This document shows, piece by piece, positions 25,728 to 34,306 of a DNA stretch of 64,000 nucleotides. The stretch spans positions 1,984,001-2,048,000 of the forward strand of contig NZ_CP011545.1 of NCBI RefSeq assembly GCF_001021045.1, read 5' to 3'. A program made the translations under genes and the position numbers. The notes below the pieces were generated by a model. The model worked only from the letters and a program-made list of their open reading frames with translations, was not told where the DNA came from and ran no database searches. The stretch's first letter is position 1; the number at the start of each line of letters is the position of its first letter. The DNA is from Corynebacterium testudinoris. GTDB taxonomy: Bacteria > Actinomycetota > Actinomycetes > Mycobacteriales > Mycobacteriaceae.

Positions 25728-27283
25728 CAACCGAGTCTCAACCGTTGCTCCAGCTGGACACTGTCTCCAAGTCCTTCGGGCCCGTCAACGTCATCCGCGA
25801 CGTCAGCGTTTCGGTGCATCCCGGCCAAGTCCAGGCCCTATTGGGCGAAAACGGCGCCGGCAAGTCGACTCTCATCAAAATGATGTCGGGTGTGTACCAG
25901 CCGGACTCCGGCCGCATCATTATCGACGGCAAAGAAACCCACCTCCCCAACACCAAGGCCGCCGAAGAGCTCGGGATCGGCACCATCCACCAGGAGCTCA
26001 ACCTCGTCCCCACGATGTCGGTGGCCGAGAACGTCATGCTTGGCCGCATGCCCACCCGACTGGGCATGGTCAACTTCCGGGAGATGCGGGCCCAGGCCCA
26101 GGCCGCCCTCGACATCATCGGCGTCGATGTCGATCTTGACACTCCCGTCGGCGAGCTCGGCATCGCCCGGCAGCAGCTCGTGGAGATTGCCAAGGCCTTG
26201 TCGCTCAACGCGCGCATCCTCATCCTCGACGAGCCGACCGCCGCCCTCACCGGCCATGAGATTGACCAGCTGTTCACCGTGGTCGATGATCTCAAGGCCA
26301 AGGGCGTGGGCATGGTCTTCATCTCTCATCACCTCGATGAGATCGCCCGCATCGCCGATACGGTCTCTGTGCTTCGCGACGGCGAGTTTGTCGCCGAAGT
26401 GCCCGCCACCACTGCCGAGGACATCCTCGTCCGCCTCATGGTCGGCCGCGATATCGAGGATCAATTTCCGCGCGTGAAGCCCGAGATTGGCCCTCCTGTC
26501 CTCGAGGTCAGCGGCTTGAGCTCGGAGGGCAAGTTCAACGACATCAGTTTTAATGTCCATGCCGGCGAGGTCGTCGGGTTGGCGGGGCTCGTTGGCGCAG
26601 GCCGCACCGAGGTCATCCGGGCGTTGGCTGGTGCTGATCCGATCGATTCCGGCGAGGTCAAGATCGACAATGAGCCGGTCCCTCACCATGACATCGCCGA
26701 AGCCATCCGCCGCGGCGTCGGCCACGTGCCCGAAAGCCGTAAATCGCAGGGCCTCGTTCTCGACGCCACCGTCGGCGAGAACCTTGGCTTGGCCACGCTG
26801 CGCTCCACCGCCCGGTTCGGGCTCGCTGATCTGCGCGGCCAAAAGTCCCGCGCCGCTGAGGTCGCGGAGAAGCTGCGCATCCGCATGGCCAGCCTCGATC
26901 AGCCCATCCGGGATCTATCCGGCGGCAACCAGCAAAAGGCCGTCTTCGGCCGCTGGGTACTCGCCGGTTCCACGGTGTTGCTTCTCGACGAACCCACGCG
27001 CGGCGTCGACGTCGGCGCCAAGGTCGAGATCTACAACATCATCAACGAACTCACCGAGGCCGGCGGTGCCGTCCTCATGGTCTCCAGCGAACTGCCCGAG
27101 GTCTTAGGAATGTCGGACCGGGTCCTCGTCATGTCGGGCGGGCGCCTGGCCGGGGAGCTGCCCAATACCGCCACCCAGGACGAGGTCATGGCCCTGGCGG
27201 TGTCGCAGATTGATGACGGGCTCACCGATGATGCCCTCGCCCAATTAGAAACAGAAGAACACGAACAGGAGACACGACGATGA
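25724..27283 (+). CDS. rbsA: ribose ABC importer ATPase (two ABC domains)
   Basis: The 519-residue sugar-type ATPase has two tandem domains. Domain 1 has Walker A GENGAGKST (41-49) and Walker B LILDEPTAAL. Domain 2 has the degenerate P-loop GLVGAGRTE and signature LSGGNQQK usual for RbsA/MglA. It energises ribose uptake with RbsC and RbsB. RBS AAGGAGG precedes the ATG; overlaps of 4 bp exist with rbsR and rbsC. Confidence 0.95.
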   Translation: MTTESQPLLQLDTVSKSFGPVNVIRDVSVSVHPGQVQALLGENGAGKSTLIKMMSGVYQPDSGRIIIDGKETHLPNTKAAEELGIGTIHQELNLVPTMSVAENVMLGRMPTRLGMVNFREMRAQAQAALDIIGVDVDLDTPVGELGIARQQLVEIAKALSLNARILILDEPTAALTGHEIDQLFTVVDDLKAKGVGMVFISHHLDEIARIADTVSVLRDGEFVAEVPATTAEDILVRLMVGRDIEDQFPRVKPEIGPPVLEVSGLSSEGKFNDISFNVHAGEVVGLAGLVGAGRTEVIRALAGADPIDSGEVKIDNEPVPHHDIAEAIRRGVGHVPESRKSQGLVLDATVGENLGLATLRSTARFGLADLRGQKSRAAEVAEKLRIRMASLDQPIRDLSGGNQQKAVFGRWVLAGSTVLLLDEPTRGVDVGAKVEIYNIINELTEAGGAVLMVSSELPEVLGMSDRVLVMSGGRLAGELPNTATQDEVMALAVSQIDDGLTDDALAQLETEEHEQETRR

Positions 27284-28248
27284 CCACCGCAACCCCGGCC
27301 CGCTCCACCAGGGGGCGCGCCGTCCTGAACTGGGTGATGAACAATGGTGCCCTCGTCGGCCTCGTCGTTTTGTGCATCGCCCTGTTCATCGCGACGCCCC
27401 ACTTCCTCACCGTCAACAACTTCGTCAACATCGGCATCCAGGCCGCGACCGTCGCTATCTTGGCCTTCGGTATGACCTTTGTCATCGTCACCGCGGGCAT
27501 TGACCTGTCGGTGGGTGCGGTCGCCGCCCTGGGCGCGATGGTATCGGCGTGGTTCTTCGTCGAGGCCGGCCTCCCGGGCTGGATTACCCTCATCCTGGGC
27601 CTGCTCACTGGCCTCGTGGCTGGCGCGATCAGCGGCCTGGCCACGGCTTATGGCAAGCTACCGGCGTTCATCGCCACGCTCGCGATGATGTCCATTGCCC
27701 GCGGCGCCACGCTCGTCATCTCCCAGGGCTCCCCCATCCCCACCGCCCCGAGCGTGAACTGGCTGGGTTCGACCGTGGCGGGCATCCCCATCCCCATCGT
27801 CATGATGGTTATCGCCGGTTTGCTGTGCTGGTTCATCCTTTCCCGCACGGTTATCGGCCGTTCCATGTACGCCATCGGTGGCAACACTGAGGCTGCCCGC
27901 CTGTCGGGTTTGCCGGTAAAGAAGATCCTGGTCACCGTCTATGCCTTGTCGGGCTTGTTCGCTGGCCTCGCGGGTCTGGTCATGGCCGGCCGGTTGTCCT
28001 CCGCGCAGCCGCAGGCTGGCGTGGGCTACGAGCTCGATGCCATCGCCGCCGTCGTCATCGGCGGTGCCTCGCTGGCTGGCGGTAGCGGCAAGGCGACCGG
28101 CACCCTCGTCGGTGCGATCCTGCTCGCGGTGATCCGCAATGGCCTCAACCTCCTCAATGTCTCCTCCTTCTGGCAGCAGATCGTCATCGGCCTCGTTATC
28201 GCGCTCGCCGTTGGTTTCGATGTGCTGCGCAAGAAGACCACCACCTAA
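27280..28248 (+). CDS. rbsC: ribose ABC importer permease
   Basis: The 322-residue membrane protein has 8-10 hydrophobic segments and the BPD_transp_2 patterns ITAGIDLSVGAVAALGAM and YAIGGNTEAARLSGLPV. It forms the channel of the ribose importer as a homodimer. It overlaps rbsA by 4 bp; rbsB follows after 39 nt, the only real gap before rbsK. Confidence 0.95.
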   Translation: MTTATPARSTRGRAVLNWVMNNGALVGLVVLCIALFIATPHFLTVNNFVNIGIQAATVAILAFGMTFVIVTAGIDLSVGAVAALGAMVSAWFFVEAGLPGWITLILGLLTGLVAGAISGLATAYGKLPAFIATLAMMSIARGATLVISQGSPIPTAPSVNWLGSTVAGIPIPIVMMVIAGLLCWFILSRTVIGRSMYAIGGNTEAARLSGLPVKKILVTVYALSGLFAGLAGLVMAGRLSSAQPQAGVGYELDAIAAVVIGGASLAGGSGKATGTLVGAILLAVIRNGLNLLNVSSFWQQIVIGLVIALAVGFDVLRKKTTT

Positions 28249-28287
28249 CCCTCCCCACCCTCCCCTCTCGAAGAAAGCAGAAATCCC

Positions 28288-29220
28288 ATGTCTTTGCTCC
28301 GCAAGTCTGTCGCTGTTGTCGCTTCCTTGTCCCTGGCTTTCAGCCTGGCCGCCTGTAACCGTGATTCCGCTGGTGAAGGCGGAAGCGGCAGCGTCACCCT
28401 CGCTCTGTCCACCCAGACCAACCCCTTCTTCGTCCAGGTCCGCGATGGTGCCCAGGCCAAGGCCGATGAACTGGGCATTAACCTCAACATCCAGGATGCC
28501 TCGGATGACCCGTCGACCCAGACCAACCAGCTCAACAACGCGGCCAGCTCCGGCGCGGAGGTCGTCATTGTGAACCCAACGGATTCCGATGCCGTCGTCC
28601 CCGCCGTCCAGGCCCTCAACAACGCCGATATCCCCGTGATCGCCGTGGACCGTTCTGCCAATGGCGGCGACATCGCTTCCTTCATCGCTTCCGATAACGT
28701 CGCCGGTGGCAAGCAGGCCGCCGACGCCCTCGCCGCCGCCATCGGGGAGGAGGGCGAGGTCCTCGTCCTGCAGGGCATCGCCGGTTCTTCTGCTTCCCGT
28801 GACCGTGGCCAGGGTTTCGCTGAGGGAATCGCCGCTTACCCGAACATCACGGTGGCTGCGACGCAGACGGCGAACTTCGACCGTACGGAAGGCTTGGACG
28901 TCGCAACGAATCTTCTTCAGGCCCACCCGAATGTCAAGGCGATCTTCGCCGAAAACGATGAGATGGCGCTCGGCGCCCTCGAGGCATTGGGTGCCCGCGC
29001 TGGGAACGACGTCATGGTCGTCGGTTTCGACGGCACCTCCGATGGCCTGCGGGCTGTCAACGAGGGCCGTATGGTGGCTACCATCGCTCAGCAGCCGGGC
29101 GAGCTCGGTGCCCGCGCGGTCGAAGAGGCGAAGAAGATCCTCGACGGTGAGACCCCTGAGGCTGAGGTTCCGGTTGAGGTCGTGACCGTCACCAAGGAGA
29201 ACGTGGAGGAGTACTTGTGA
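28288..29220 (+). CDS. rbsB: ribose-binding lipoprotein
   Basis: The 310-residue periplasmic-binding protein (Peripla_BP_4) has a lipobox SLAAC (Cys23) and is anchored on the outside of the membrane. The ligand-site patterns STQTNPFFVQVRDGAQ, VDRSANGG and AENDEMALGALEAL match ribose-binding proteins. The 39-nt gap upstream could hold an extra translation signal for the higher amounts needed of a binding protein. It overlaps rbsK by 4 bp. Confidence 0.95.
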   Translation: MSLLRKSVAVVASLSLAFSLAACNRDSAGEGGSGSVTLALSTQTNPFFVQVRDGAQAKADELGINLNIQDASDDPSTQTNQLNNAASSGAEVVIVNPTDSDAVVPAVQALNNADIPVIAVDRSANGGDIASFIASDNVAGGKQAADALAAAIGEEGEVLVLQGIAGSSASRDRGQGFAEGIAAYPNITVAATQTANFDRTEGLDVATNLLQAHPNVKAIFAENDEMALGALEALGARAGNDVMVVGFDGTSDGLRAVNEGRMVATIAQQPGELGARAVEEAKKILDGETPEAEVPVEVVTVTKENVEEYL

Positions 29221-30119
29221 GTATTGTTGTCGTCGGTTCGATTAACGCCGACCTCACCGTTCGGGTGGCACGCCACCCCTCCCCCGGCGAGACCCTCATG
29301 GGCAACGGTGGCGGTGTGACGGCTGGCGGTAAAGGTGCCAACCAGGCTGTCGCCGCGGCGCTGCAGGGGGCTTCGGTGGCGATGGTCTCGGCCGTCGGCA
29401 AGGATCCTTATGCGGCACCGGCCACGGAGCATTTGCGCGCCGCGGGCGTGGACATGCACTCTGTCGCCGAGGTCGATGGTCCGACCGGGTTGGCCGTGAT
29501 TACTGTCGCGGATGACGGCGAGAACAGCATCGTCGTCGTGCCCGGAGCGAACGCCACCGTGGATGCGGCCTATGTGGATTCCTGCGCGGATGTCATCGCC
29601 GCGGCGGAGATCGTCCTGCTGCAGGGCGAGATCCCGGCCGATGGTTTCGCCGCTGCCGTCCGGCACGCGACGGGGCGCGTCGTGGTCAACCTCGCCCCCG
29701 TCATCGAGGTCGATCGTGATGCCCTGCTGCAGGCCGATCCCCTCATGGCCAACGAGCATGAGGCCGGGCTCATCCTGGAACAGCTCGGCGCGGGCATCTC
29801 TTCGCAGGAGCCGGCTGACTTGGCGCAGGCGCTGCTCGGCGCTGGCTTCCCCTCCGTCGTCCTCACCCTCGGTGGGGCGGGCGCCATGGTTGCTGATGCG
29901 GACGGCTCGACGCCGATCGCCACGCCGAAGGTCTCGGCGGTCGACACCACGGGTGCTGGCGATGCTTTCGCGGGGGCGTTCGTCGCCCGCCTGACTGCCG
30001 GTGATTCGCTGGTGCAGGCGGCTGAGCATGCCGCTCGCGTCGGTGCCTTCGCGGTCACCGGTGAGGGTGCGCAGGCCTCCTACCCGGAGGTCACGCAGAC
30101 CTTGCCGGAGGTGAGCTAG
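29217..30119 (+). CDS. rbsK: ribokinase
   Basis: The 300-residue PfkB-family sugar kinase phosphorylates ribose to ribose 5-phosphate. Signatures are GGKGANQAVAAA near residue 38 and the catalytic DTTGAGDAFAGAF with base Asp249. The GTG start overlaps the rbsB stop by 4 bp. Its place between rbsB and rbsD gives a complete uptake and activation operon. Confidence 0.95.
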   Translation: MSIVVVGSINADLTVRVARHPSPGETLMGNGGGVTAGGKGANQAVAAALQGASVAMVSAVGKDPYAAPATEHLRAAGVDMHSVAEVDGPTGLAVITVADDGENSIVVVPGANATVDAAYVDSCADVIAAAEIVLLQGEIPADGFAAAVRHATGRVVVNLAPVIEVDRDALLQADPLMANEHEAGLILEQLGAGISSQEPADLAQALLGAGFPSVVLTLGGAGAMVADADGSTPIATPKVSAVDTTGAGDAFAGAFVARLTAGDSLVQAAEHAARVGAFAVTGEGAQASYPEVTQTLPEVS

Positions 30120-30123
30120 CCCC

Positions 30124-30498
30124 ATGCGGCGCCACGGCATCCTCAACTCCGAGCTCGCCCGACTGATCAATCGCCTCGGCCACACCGACACCTGGGCCGT
30201 CGCCGATTGCGGGCTGCCCATCCCCGCGAGCGTCCCCGTCGTCGACTTGGCGGTGGTCTTCGGCGTCCCCCGCTTCGCCGAGGTCGTCGACGCCGTCCTG
30301 GCAGAGGTCGTCGTCGAGTCCGGCACCATCGCCGACTCCACGCCGGCCGTGGTCCGGGAGATGCTTATCGACGTCCCCCTCGTCGAGACCCCCCACGATG
30401 AGCTCAAGGCACTTCTATCTGGGTGTTCTTTTGTCATCCGCACCGGCGAGACCACGCCCTACGCGAATGTGATTTTCCGCAGCGGCGTGCCCTTCTGA
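30124..30498 (+). CDS. rbsD: D-ribose pyranase
   Basis: The 124-residue protein interconverts beta-pyranose and beta-furanose ribose, feeding ribokinase. The catalytic His20 is in LINRLGHTDTWAVADCGLP and the C-terminal TTPYANVIFRSGV matches the family. It starts 4 nt after the rbsK stop and is the last gene before the strong terminator. GCTTATCGACG occurs at 30363. Confidence 0.93.
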   Translation: MRRHGILNSELARLINRLGHTDTWAVADCGLPIPASVPVVDLAVVFGVPRFAEVVDAVLAEVVVESGTIADSTPAVVREMLIDVPLVETPHDELKALLSGCSFVIRTGETTPYANVIFRSGVPF

Positions 30499-30504
30499 CA
30501 CAGA

Positions 30505-30545
30505 CGAAGGCTCCCGCACACCACATGGTTGTGCGGGAGCCTTCG
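30505..30545. terminator. 16-bp perfect hairpin terminating the rbs operon
   Basis: CGAAGGCTCCCGCACA (30505-30520) and its exact reverse complement (30530-30545) flank a 9-nt loop. It starts 6 nt after the rbsD stop and ends 11 nt before the stop of the convergent 46-aa gene, so it may serve both strands. No long T-run follows. Confidence 0.8.
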
Positions 30546-30556
30546 TGTGCCCGGGG

Positions 30557-30697
30557 CTAACCGGCGTAAAACACGGTCAAGATGCCGGTATCCAAAAGAT
30601 GCTCGTCGGTGACCTCAACAACACTGGTCAACCGTTCAAATTCAGAGGTTTCTTCCCCTGAGAGGTCCACATGCTCGCGATGATCGGGCAGCTGCAT
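30557..30697 (-). CDS. 46-aa acidic protein
   Basis: The small acidic protein (MQLPDHREHVDLSGEETSEFERLT... ending ILTVFYAG) has no membrane segment or known motif. It lies 10 bp downstream of the S33 peptidase gene on the same strand. A -10 TAGAGT ends 7 nt before the ATG and begins with the stop codon of the peptidase, so a leaderless promoter is likely; GAGGGAC before the ATG could alternatively act as an RBS. Function unknown. The start at 30697 is preferred over an upstream in-frame ATG inside the peptidase gene. Confidence 0.6.
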   Translation of the reverse strand: MQLPDHREHVDLSGEETSEFERLTSVVEVTDEHLLDTGILTVFYAG

Positions 30698-30704
30698 GTC
30701 CCTC

Positions 30705-30710
30705 ACTCTA
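30705..30710 (-). promoter_or_regulatory. -10 element TAGAGT of the 46-aa acidic gene
   Basis: TAGAGT on the minus strand ends 7 nt before ATG 30697. TAG is the stop codon of the S33 peptidase gene. Confidence 0.5.
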
Positions 30711-31985
30711 CACCTGGGCCCGATCCAGCAGGGTGTTGAAAATATGCGCCCCATCGGCGCGCAACCCATCGTGCTGGTGGGTATCCATCACCCACGGCCG
30801 CATGTCCCGGAAGCGCTGCGCCGTCGACAGTGACAGCTCCAGCGGCACGAAGATGTCATCCTGGTAGATCGCCGCGGCCGCCACGACGTCGCTCGAGCCA
30901 ATCTTCTCCCCGTCGTAGAGGCTCGACCACTCTCGCATGGCGAGGGTGTCCGCGGGGCGTCGAAAAGCATGCAACGCTGGATCTTCCTCGAACAACCAGG
31001 GGTAGATGTGTTCCCCGGTGAGGTAGAAGCGGCCCGCGGACCGCGGGTCGAGGTTCTCCTCGAAGCCCTCCACCTCCTCGCGCACTCGATGCGCCGACCA
31101 GGCGGTCGGGCCGGGCGCGTTGCCACCGTAGATCGACTCGTGGACGACGGCGTAGAGCGGCGCCGCCTCGAAGGACAGGCGGGCGCTGAGGTCCGCGAGG
31201 GTATCGCCGCGCAGGCGCTTTACACCGCGAACGGTGTGGAAGGGCGCCTCCAGGAGGTACCCGAGGTTGTCAAAGCCGGTCCCGCGACCCAGCTCGATTC
31301 CGATGGTGCGGAAACGCCGCGAGCTCAGGCGCTCACCCGTCGGGAGGATTTCCGCCGAGTTATCGAGGTGGTGACAGATCTCCCGAATCCGCTCCTCGGC
31401 GAAGGGAATGGCCTGGTAAAAGGCGTCGTGGCGGTGGGCAAGCTTCCCGTACGTCGCCCGGTACACCTCGTCCGCATGAGCCTCGATGCCTGGCAGCCCG
31501 CCCGTGAACAACGCGCGACGCACCGAATTGGGGTGCCGCGAAAGATAGGTGGTGATGCAAAAACCGCCGAACGACTGCCCGAGAATATCCCACTGCTCAA
31601 ACCGAAGCGCCTCGCGGAGATCCTCCGCATCGTCGACGATGTGATCGGCGCGCAGGAGGGCGAGATGCTCGGCGTCGAGAAGCTCCTCATCGCTATGGCG
31701 GTCCAGGCGGGTGGAACGCCCCGTCCCCCGCTGATCGAGAAGGAACACCCGGTAATGCTTGAGTGCTTCGCCGATCCAACCGCTGATCTCCAGCGGGCGC
31801 GGCGAACCGTAGCCCGGGCCACCCTGCAAATACAGCAGCGGCGGCAACGAATCATCAGCGCTGAACTCCCGGCAAAACACCTCCAGCTGCTCCCCGGGGC
31901 GGGCACGATCCCACTCCACAGTGAGGGTGTGCTCGCGGATAGTGAGTCCATTGGTGTCACGGTGGGTTGTCCTCAGCTCAGTCAC
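30708..31985 (-). CDS. proline iminopeptidase-like S33 alpha/beta hydrolase
   Basis: The 425-residue cytoplasmic hydrolase of peptidase family S33 removes N-terminal residues (classically proline) from peptides. The oxyanion motif GGPG is at 55-58, DQRGTGRS at 84-91, the nucleophile Ser138 in GQSFGG and the probable catalytic His405 near the C-terminus (THQHDG). The GTG start 31985 is supported by a -10 TAAGAT ending 7 nt upstream, predicting a leaderless mRNA. Divergent from the mutarotase gene 65 bp away. Exact peptide specificity is unknown. Confidence 0.9.
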   Translation of the reverse strand: MTELRTTHRDTNGLTIREHTLTVEWDRARPGEQLEVFCREFSADDSLPPLLYLQGGPGYGSPRPLEISGWIGEALKHYRVFLLDQRGTGRSTRLDRHSDEELLDAEHLALLRADHIVDDAEDLREALRFEQWDILGQSFGGFCITTYLSRHPNSVRRALFTGGLPGIEAHADEVYRATYGKLAHRHDAFYQAIPFAEERIREICHHLDNSAEILPTGERLSSRRFRTIGIELGRGTGFDNLGYLLEAPFHTVRGVKRLRGDTLADLSARLSFEAAPLYAVVHESIYGGNAPGPTAWSAHRVREEVEGFEENLDPRSAGRFYLTGEHIYPWLFEEDPALHAFRRPADTLAMREWSSLYDGEKIGSSDVVAAAAIYQDDIFVPLELSLSTAQRFRDMRPWVMDTHQHDGLRADGAHIFNTLLDRAQV

Positions 31986-31992
31986 GCAGACG

Positions 31993-31998
31993 ATCTTA
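31993..31998 (-). promoter_or_regulatory. -10 element TAAGAT, leaderless S33 peptidase (GTG start)
   Basis: TAAGAT on the minus strand ends 7 nt before GTG 31985. Confidence 0.5.
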
Positions 31999-32019
31999 CC
32001 GGCTCACCGAGGCCCCATC

Positions 32020-32045
32020 TGGGTCTATTCTGGGTCTATTCTGGG
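32020..32045 (+). repeat. tandem 11-bp repeat duplicating a -10 element
   Basis: TGGGTCTATTC is present at 32020-32030 and 32031-32041, followed by TGGG. Each copy makes a TATTCT hexamer (32026-32031 and 32037-32042). The second ends 8 nt before ATG 32051 and would give a leaderless mutarotase transcript; the first would start transcription about 11 nt earlier. Confidence 0.6.
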
Positions 32046-32050
32046 AAGGT

Positions 32051-32824
32051 ATGGACGACCTGCTTACCACCAACCGACTCTCCCTCTGCCCCTCCGGTGC
32101 GCACCTGACCAGCGCCGATACCTCCCTCGGCGAACTGTTCTACGTGTCCTCAACAACCTCCCACGGCAACGGACACGCCATCCGCGGCGGCGTTCCCCTC
32201 ATCGCTCCCTGGTTTGGCAACCTGTGGGGCAAGCGCCCCAACCACGGCTGGGCGCGCACCAGTGACTGGCGAGTCACCGCCGACGTCGTTGGCATCAACG
32301 CCACCCTCGAACTCGATGACCTAGAACTCGACGTCCACGTGGCCGAACTGCCGGAAGGCGTGCGCCTCGAGCTGACCGCGAAGAACCTCGGCTCCGACAC
32401 CGTTCCCGTGCAGCTGGGGTTCCACCCCTACTTCCGGGTGAGCCACGTGGCCGAGGTTACCGTCGAGGGGCTGTCCGGCGCGACGGGCCTCAATCGCGTC
32501 ACTGACGCGACGGCCAAACAGCACGGCGACGTGCACATCGACGGCCAATACGACTGGATCTTCTCCCACTCCGCTCCCGCCACGATCGTCGATCCCGGCC
32601 TTGGCCGCGCCATCACCATTACCTCCGAGGGCGCCGATTCCACCGTCGTCTGGAACCCTGGCCCCGAAGACGGCGCCACCATCCCCGATGTCGGCCCCGG
32701 CGAATGGTCCGATTTCCTCTGCGTCGAACCAGCCCTCCTCGGCGAGGACCTCAAGGGGTACCCCCTCGCCCCCGGCGCTGAGGTGCGCCTGGCCATGGAC
32801 GTCGTCGCCGCTCCCCTGGCTTAA
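32051..32824 (+). CDS. D-hexose-6-phosphate mutarotase-like (aldose 1-epimerase superfamily)
   Basis: The 257-residue protein of the galactose-mutarotase fold resembles the YeaD group (glucose-6-phosphate 1-epimerase-like): RGGVPLIAPWFGN, HGWARTSDW, LQLGFHPYFRVS-like strand and YDWIFSH. The likely catalytic His is in GFHPYF, and a Glu in the CVEPAL segment could be the partner. ATG 32051 is chosen because the upstream frame overlaps the divergent gene and a -10 lies 8 nt before this ATG. It converges with the thiosulfate transporter gene, overlapping by 4 bp. Confidence 0.85.
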   Translation: MDDLLTTNRLSLCPSGAHLTSADTSLGELFYVSSTTSHGNGHAIRGGVPLIAPWFGNLWGKRPNHGWARTSDWRVTADVVGINATLELDDLELDVHVAELPEGVRLELTAKNLGSDTVPVQLGFHPYFRVSHVAEVTVEGLSGATGLNRVTDATAKQHGDVHIDGQYDWIFSHSAPATIVDPGLGRAITITSEGADSTVVWNPGPEDGATIPDVGPGEWSDFLCVEPALLGEDLKGYPLAPGAEVRLAMDVVAAPLA

Positions 32825-34203
32825 GTCTTCCGGATGCTGATCTGCCAGCCAGCATCCCCGGCCTGGTGGAAGTCGGTGACCTCGTAGCCATTATCGGCCG
32901 CCCACCGCGGGATGGTCTCAGTTCCCTGGGTGCAGTCAAAATCGATGACCAACTCCTCGCCCACCTCCAGGGATTCGAAGATATCCTTGGCCTCGATGAG
33001 CGGGAAGGGGCAGACGGCTCCGAGCGTGTCCAGAGCGTAGCGGCCATCGCCGAGCGGGCGGGCCTTGTCCACCGGGCGGGGCTTGGACTTCAACGCCACG
33101 GAGCTCGGCGCAACGGCGAAACCAAGGCCGCTTTTCAATACAGAATCTTCGGCGGAAGTGACGGTCTGGGACAGCGATTCCTCCGTGGAGTAGGTCGACT
33201 CGGGCGCATGTGCTCGGGCCGGCTTGAGCCAGAGCTTCGCCCCCACTCCCACGCCAACCGCAATGAACAACAGCGCGATCCAGCCTTGGTAGCTAAACAA
33301 CGAGGTCTGGACCATACCGTTGCCAACCGTGCAGCCCCCGGCGAGGACAGCGCCGACGCCCATGAGCGTGCCGCCAGAAATCGCGCGGGTAGCAGTCGTC
33401 GCATCGGGCACGCGGACGCGGAACTCTCCCGTCGCCTTCGCCGCGAGGAATGCTCCCACGAAGATGCCGAGGACAAGCATGACGCCCCAATCGATCCGGC
33501 CCGTATCCCCGGTGATGGTGAAATTGGCCAAGTTGGCGCTGGGGGTGGTGATTCCGAGGCCGGAGTTACGGCCCGCCGCGGCGGACAGCGGCCAAGCGAT
33601 GACCCCGATGATTCCGATGAGCAGGCCCGCGGTGTACACGTGCAGGGGCCGCTTCCAGGGCGTGTCACCCAACGTGGGAATGGTGGACTCGCGGGCAAGG
33701 AAGTGCCGGGCGAGAACGATGGTGAGCAGTGCCAGCGGGATGGCAAAGAACCACACGGAGACGCCGAACGTAGCAGGCAGCGTGGTCAGGGAGGTGTCGA
33801 AGGAGTTCATGAAAGTGTTAAACCCCGACAATGCCCCCGTGTTCATCGCTGCAGCGCTGATCGCGTAAAACAGCAGCGCAATCCAGGATCCCACGAGCCC
33901 TTCGGCGGAGCGGTACCACGTTCCGGAGGCGCATCCCCCGGCGAGGATGATGCCCAGGCCGAAGAGGAAACCACCGACGATCACGGCCACGGGGGCGAAG
34001 GTGTTGTACGAGGGGCTAATCACGCCGAGCGAGTTCAGCGCGGCGATGCCGACGGCGTGGACGGAGATGACGATGAGGAGGGCGACGAAGGTGCGCCACG
34101 TCCGTTGGAGGAAGATGTCGCGCAGCATTCCGGTCACGCAGAATCGTCCGCGTTGCATCACAATGCCGAGGACTGCGCCGACGGCCAAACCTGTCAGGAT
34201 CAT
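32821..34203 (-). CDS. thiosulfate transporter TsuA fused to a TusA sulfurtransferase domain
   Basis: The 460-residue protein starts with a YeeE/YedE-type membrane domain (residues 1-330). It has conserved cysteines Cys22 (GRFCVTG), Cys91 (AGGCASG) and Cys291 (AGGCTVGNG), which in the TsuA family pass thiosulfate through the membrane by S-H-S contacts. After a Ser/Lys linker comes a TusA/SirA domain (about 385-460) with the persulfide-carrying Cys398 in CPFP. The fusion suggests that imported sulfur is handed directly to a persulfide carrier. A McbR-like box 59 bp upstream fits control by sulfur supply. Confidence 0.9.
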   Translation of the reverse strand: MILTGLAVGAVLGIVMQRGRFCVTGMLRDIFLQRTWRTFVALLIVISVHAVGIAALNSLGVISPSYNTFAPVAVIVGGFLFGLGIILAGGCASGTWYRSAEGLVGSWIALLFYAISAAAMNTGALSGFNTFMNSFDTSLTTLPATFGVSVWFFAIPLALLTIVLARHFLARESTIPTLGDTPWKRPLHVYTAGLLIGIIGVIAWPLSAAAGRNSGLGITTPSANLANFTITGDTGRIDWGVMLVLGIFVGAFLAAKATGEFRVRVPDATTATRAISGGTLMGVGAVLAGGCTVGNGMVQTSLFSYQGWIALLFIAVGVGVGAKLWLKPARAHAPESTYSTEESLSQTVTSAEDSVLKSGLGFAVAPSSVALKSKPRPVDKARPLGDGRYALDTLGAVCPFPLIEAKDIFESLEVGEELVIDFDCTQGTETIPRWAADNGYEVTDFHQAGDAGWQISIRKT

Positions 34204-34261
34204 GGGGAGGGGGACCTTTCTCGTGGTTTATTCCAAGGTAGGTCCCGACCTTAAAGCCCAC

Positions 34262-34277
34262 TAAACTAATCTGTCTA
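34262..34277. promoter_or_regulatory. McbR-like box upstream of the thiosulfate transporter
   Basis: Read on the minus strand: TAGAC-AGATTA-GTTTA, one mismatch from the C. glutamicum McbR consensus TAGAC-N6-GTCTA. It overlaps a plausible -35 (TAGACA), with TTAAGG 17 bp further as -10. McbR represses methionine and sulfur genes in C. glutamicum. Confidence 0.6.
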
Positions 34278-34306
34278 GTTTTTACGAACGGATCGGTTTA
34301 TTAAAT

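Noticed and set aside
31967..32050. 28-codon upstream extension of the mutarotase gene
   Set aside because: It overlaps the divergent peptidase start and both promoters; the ATG at 32051 has a well-placed -10.
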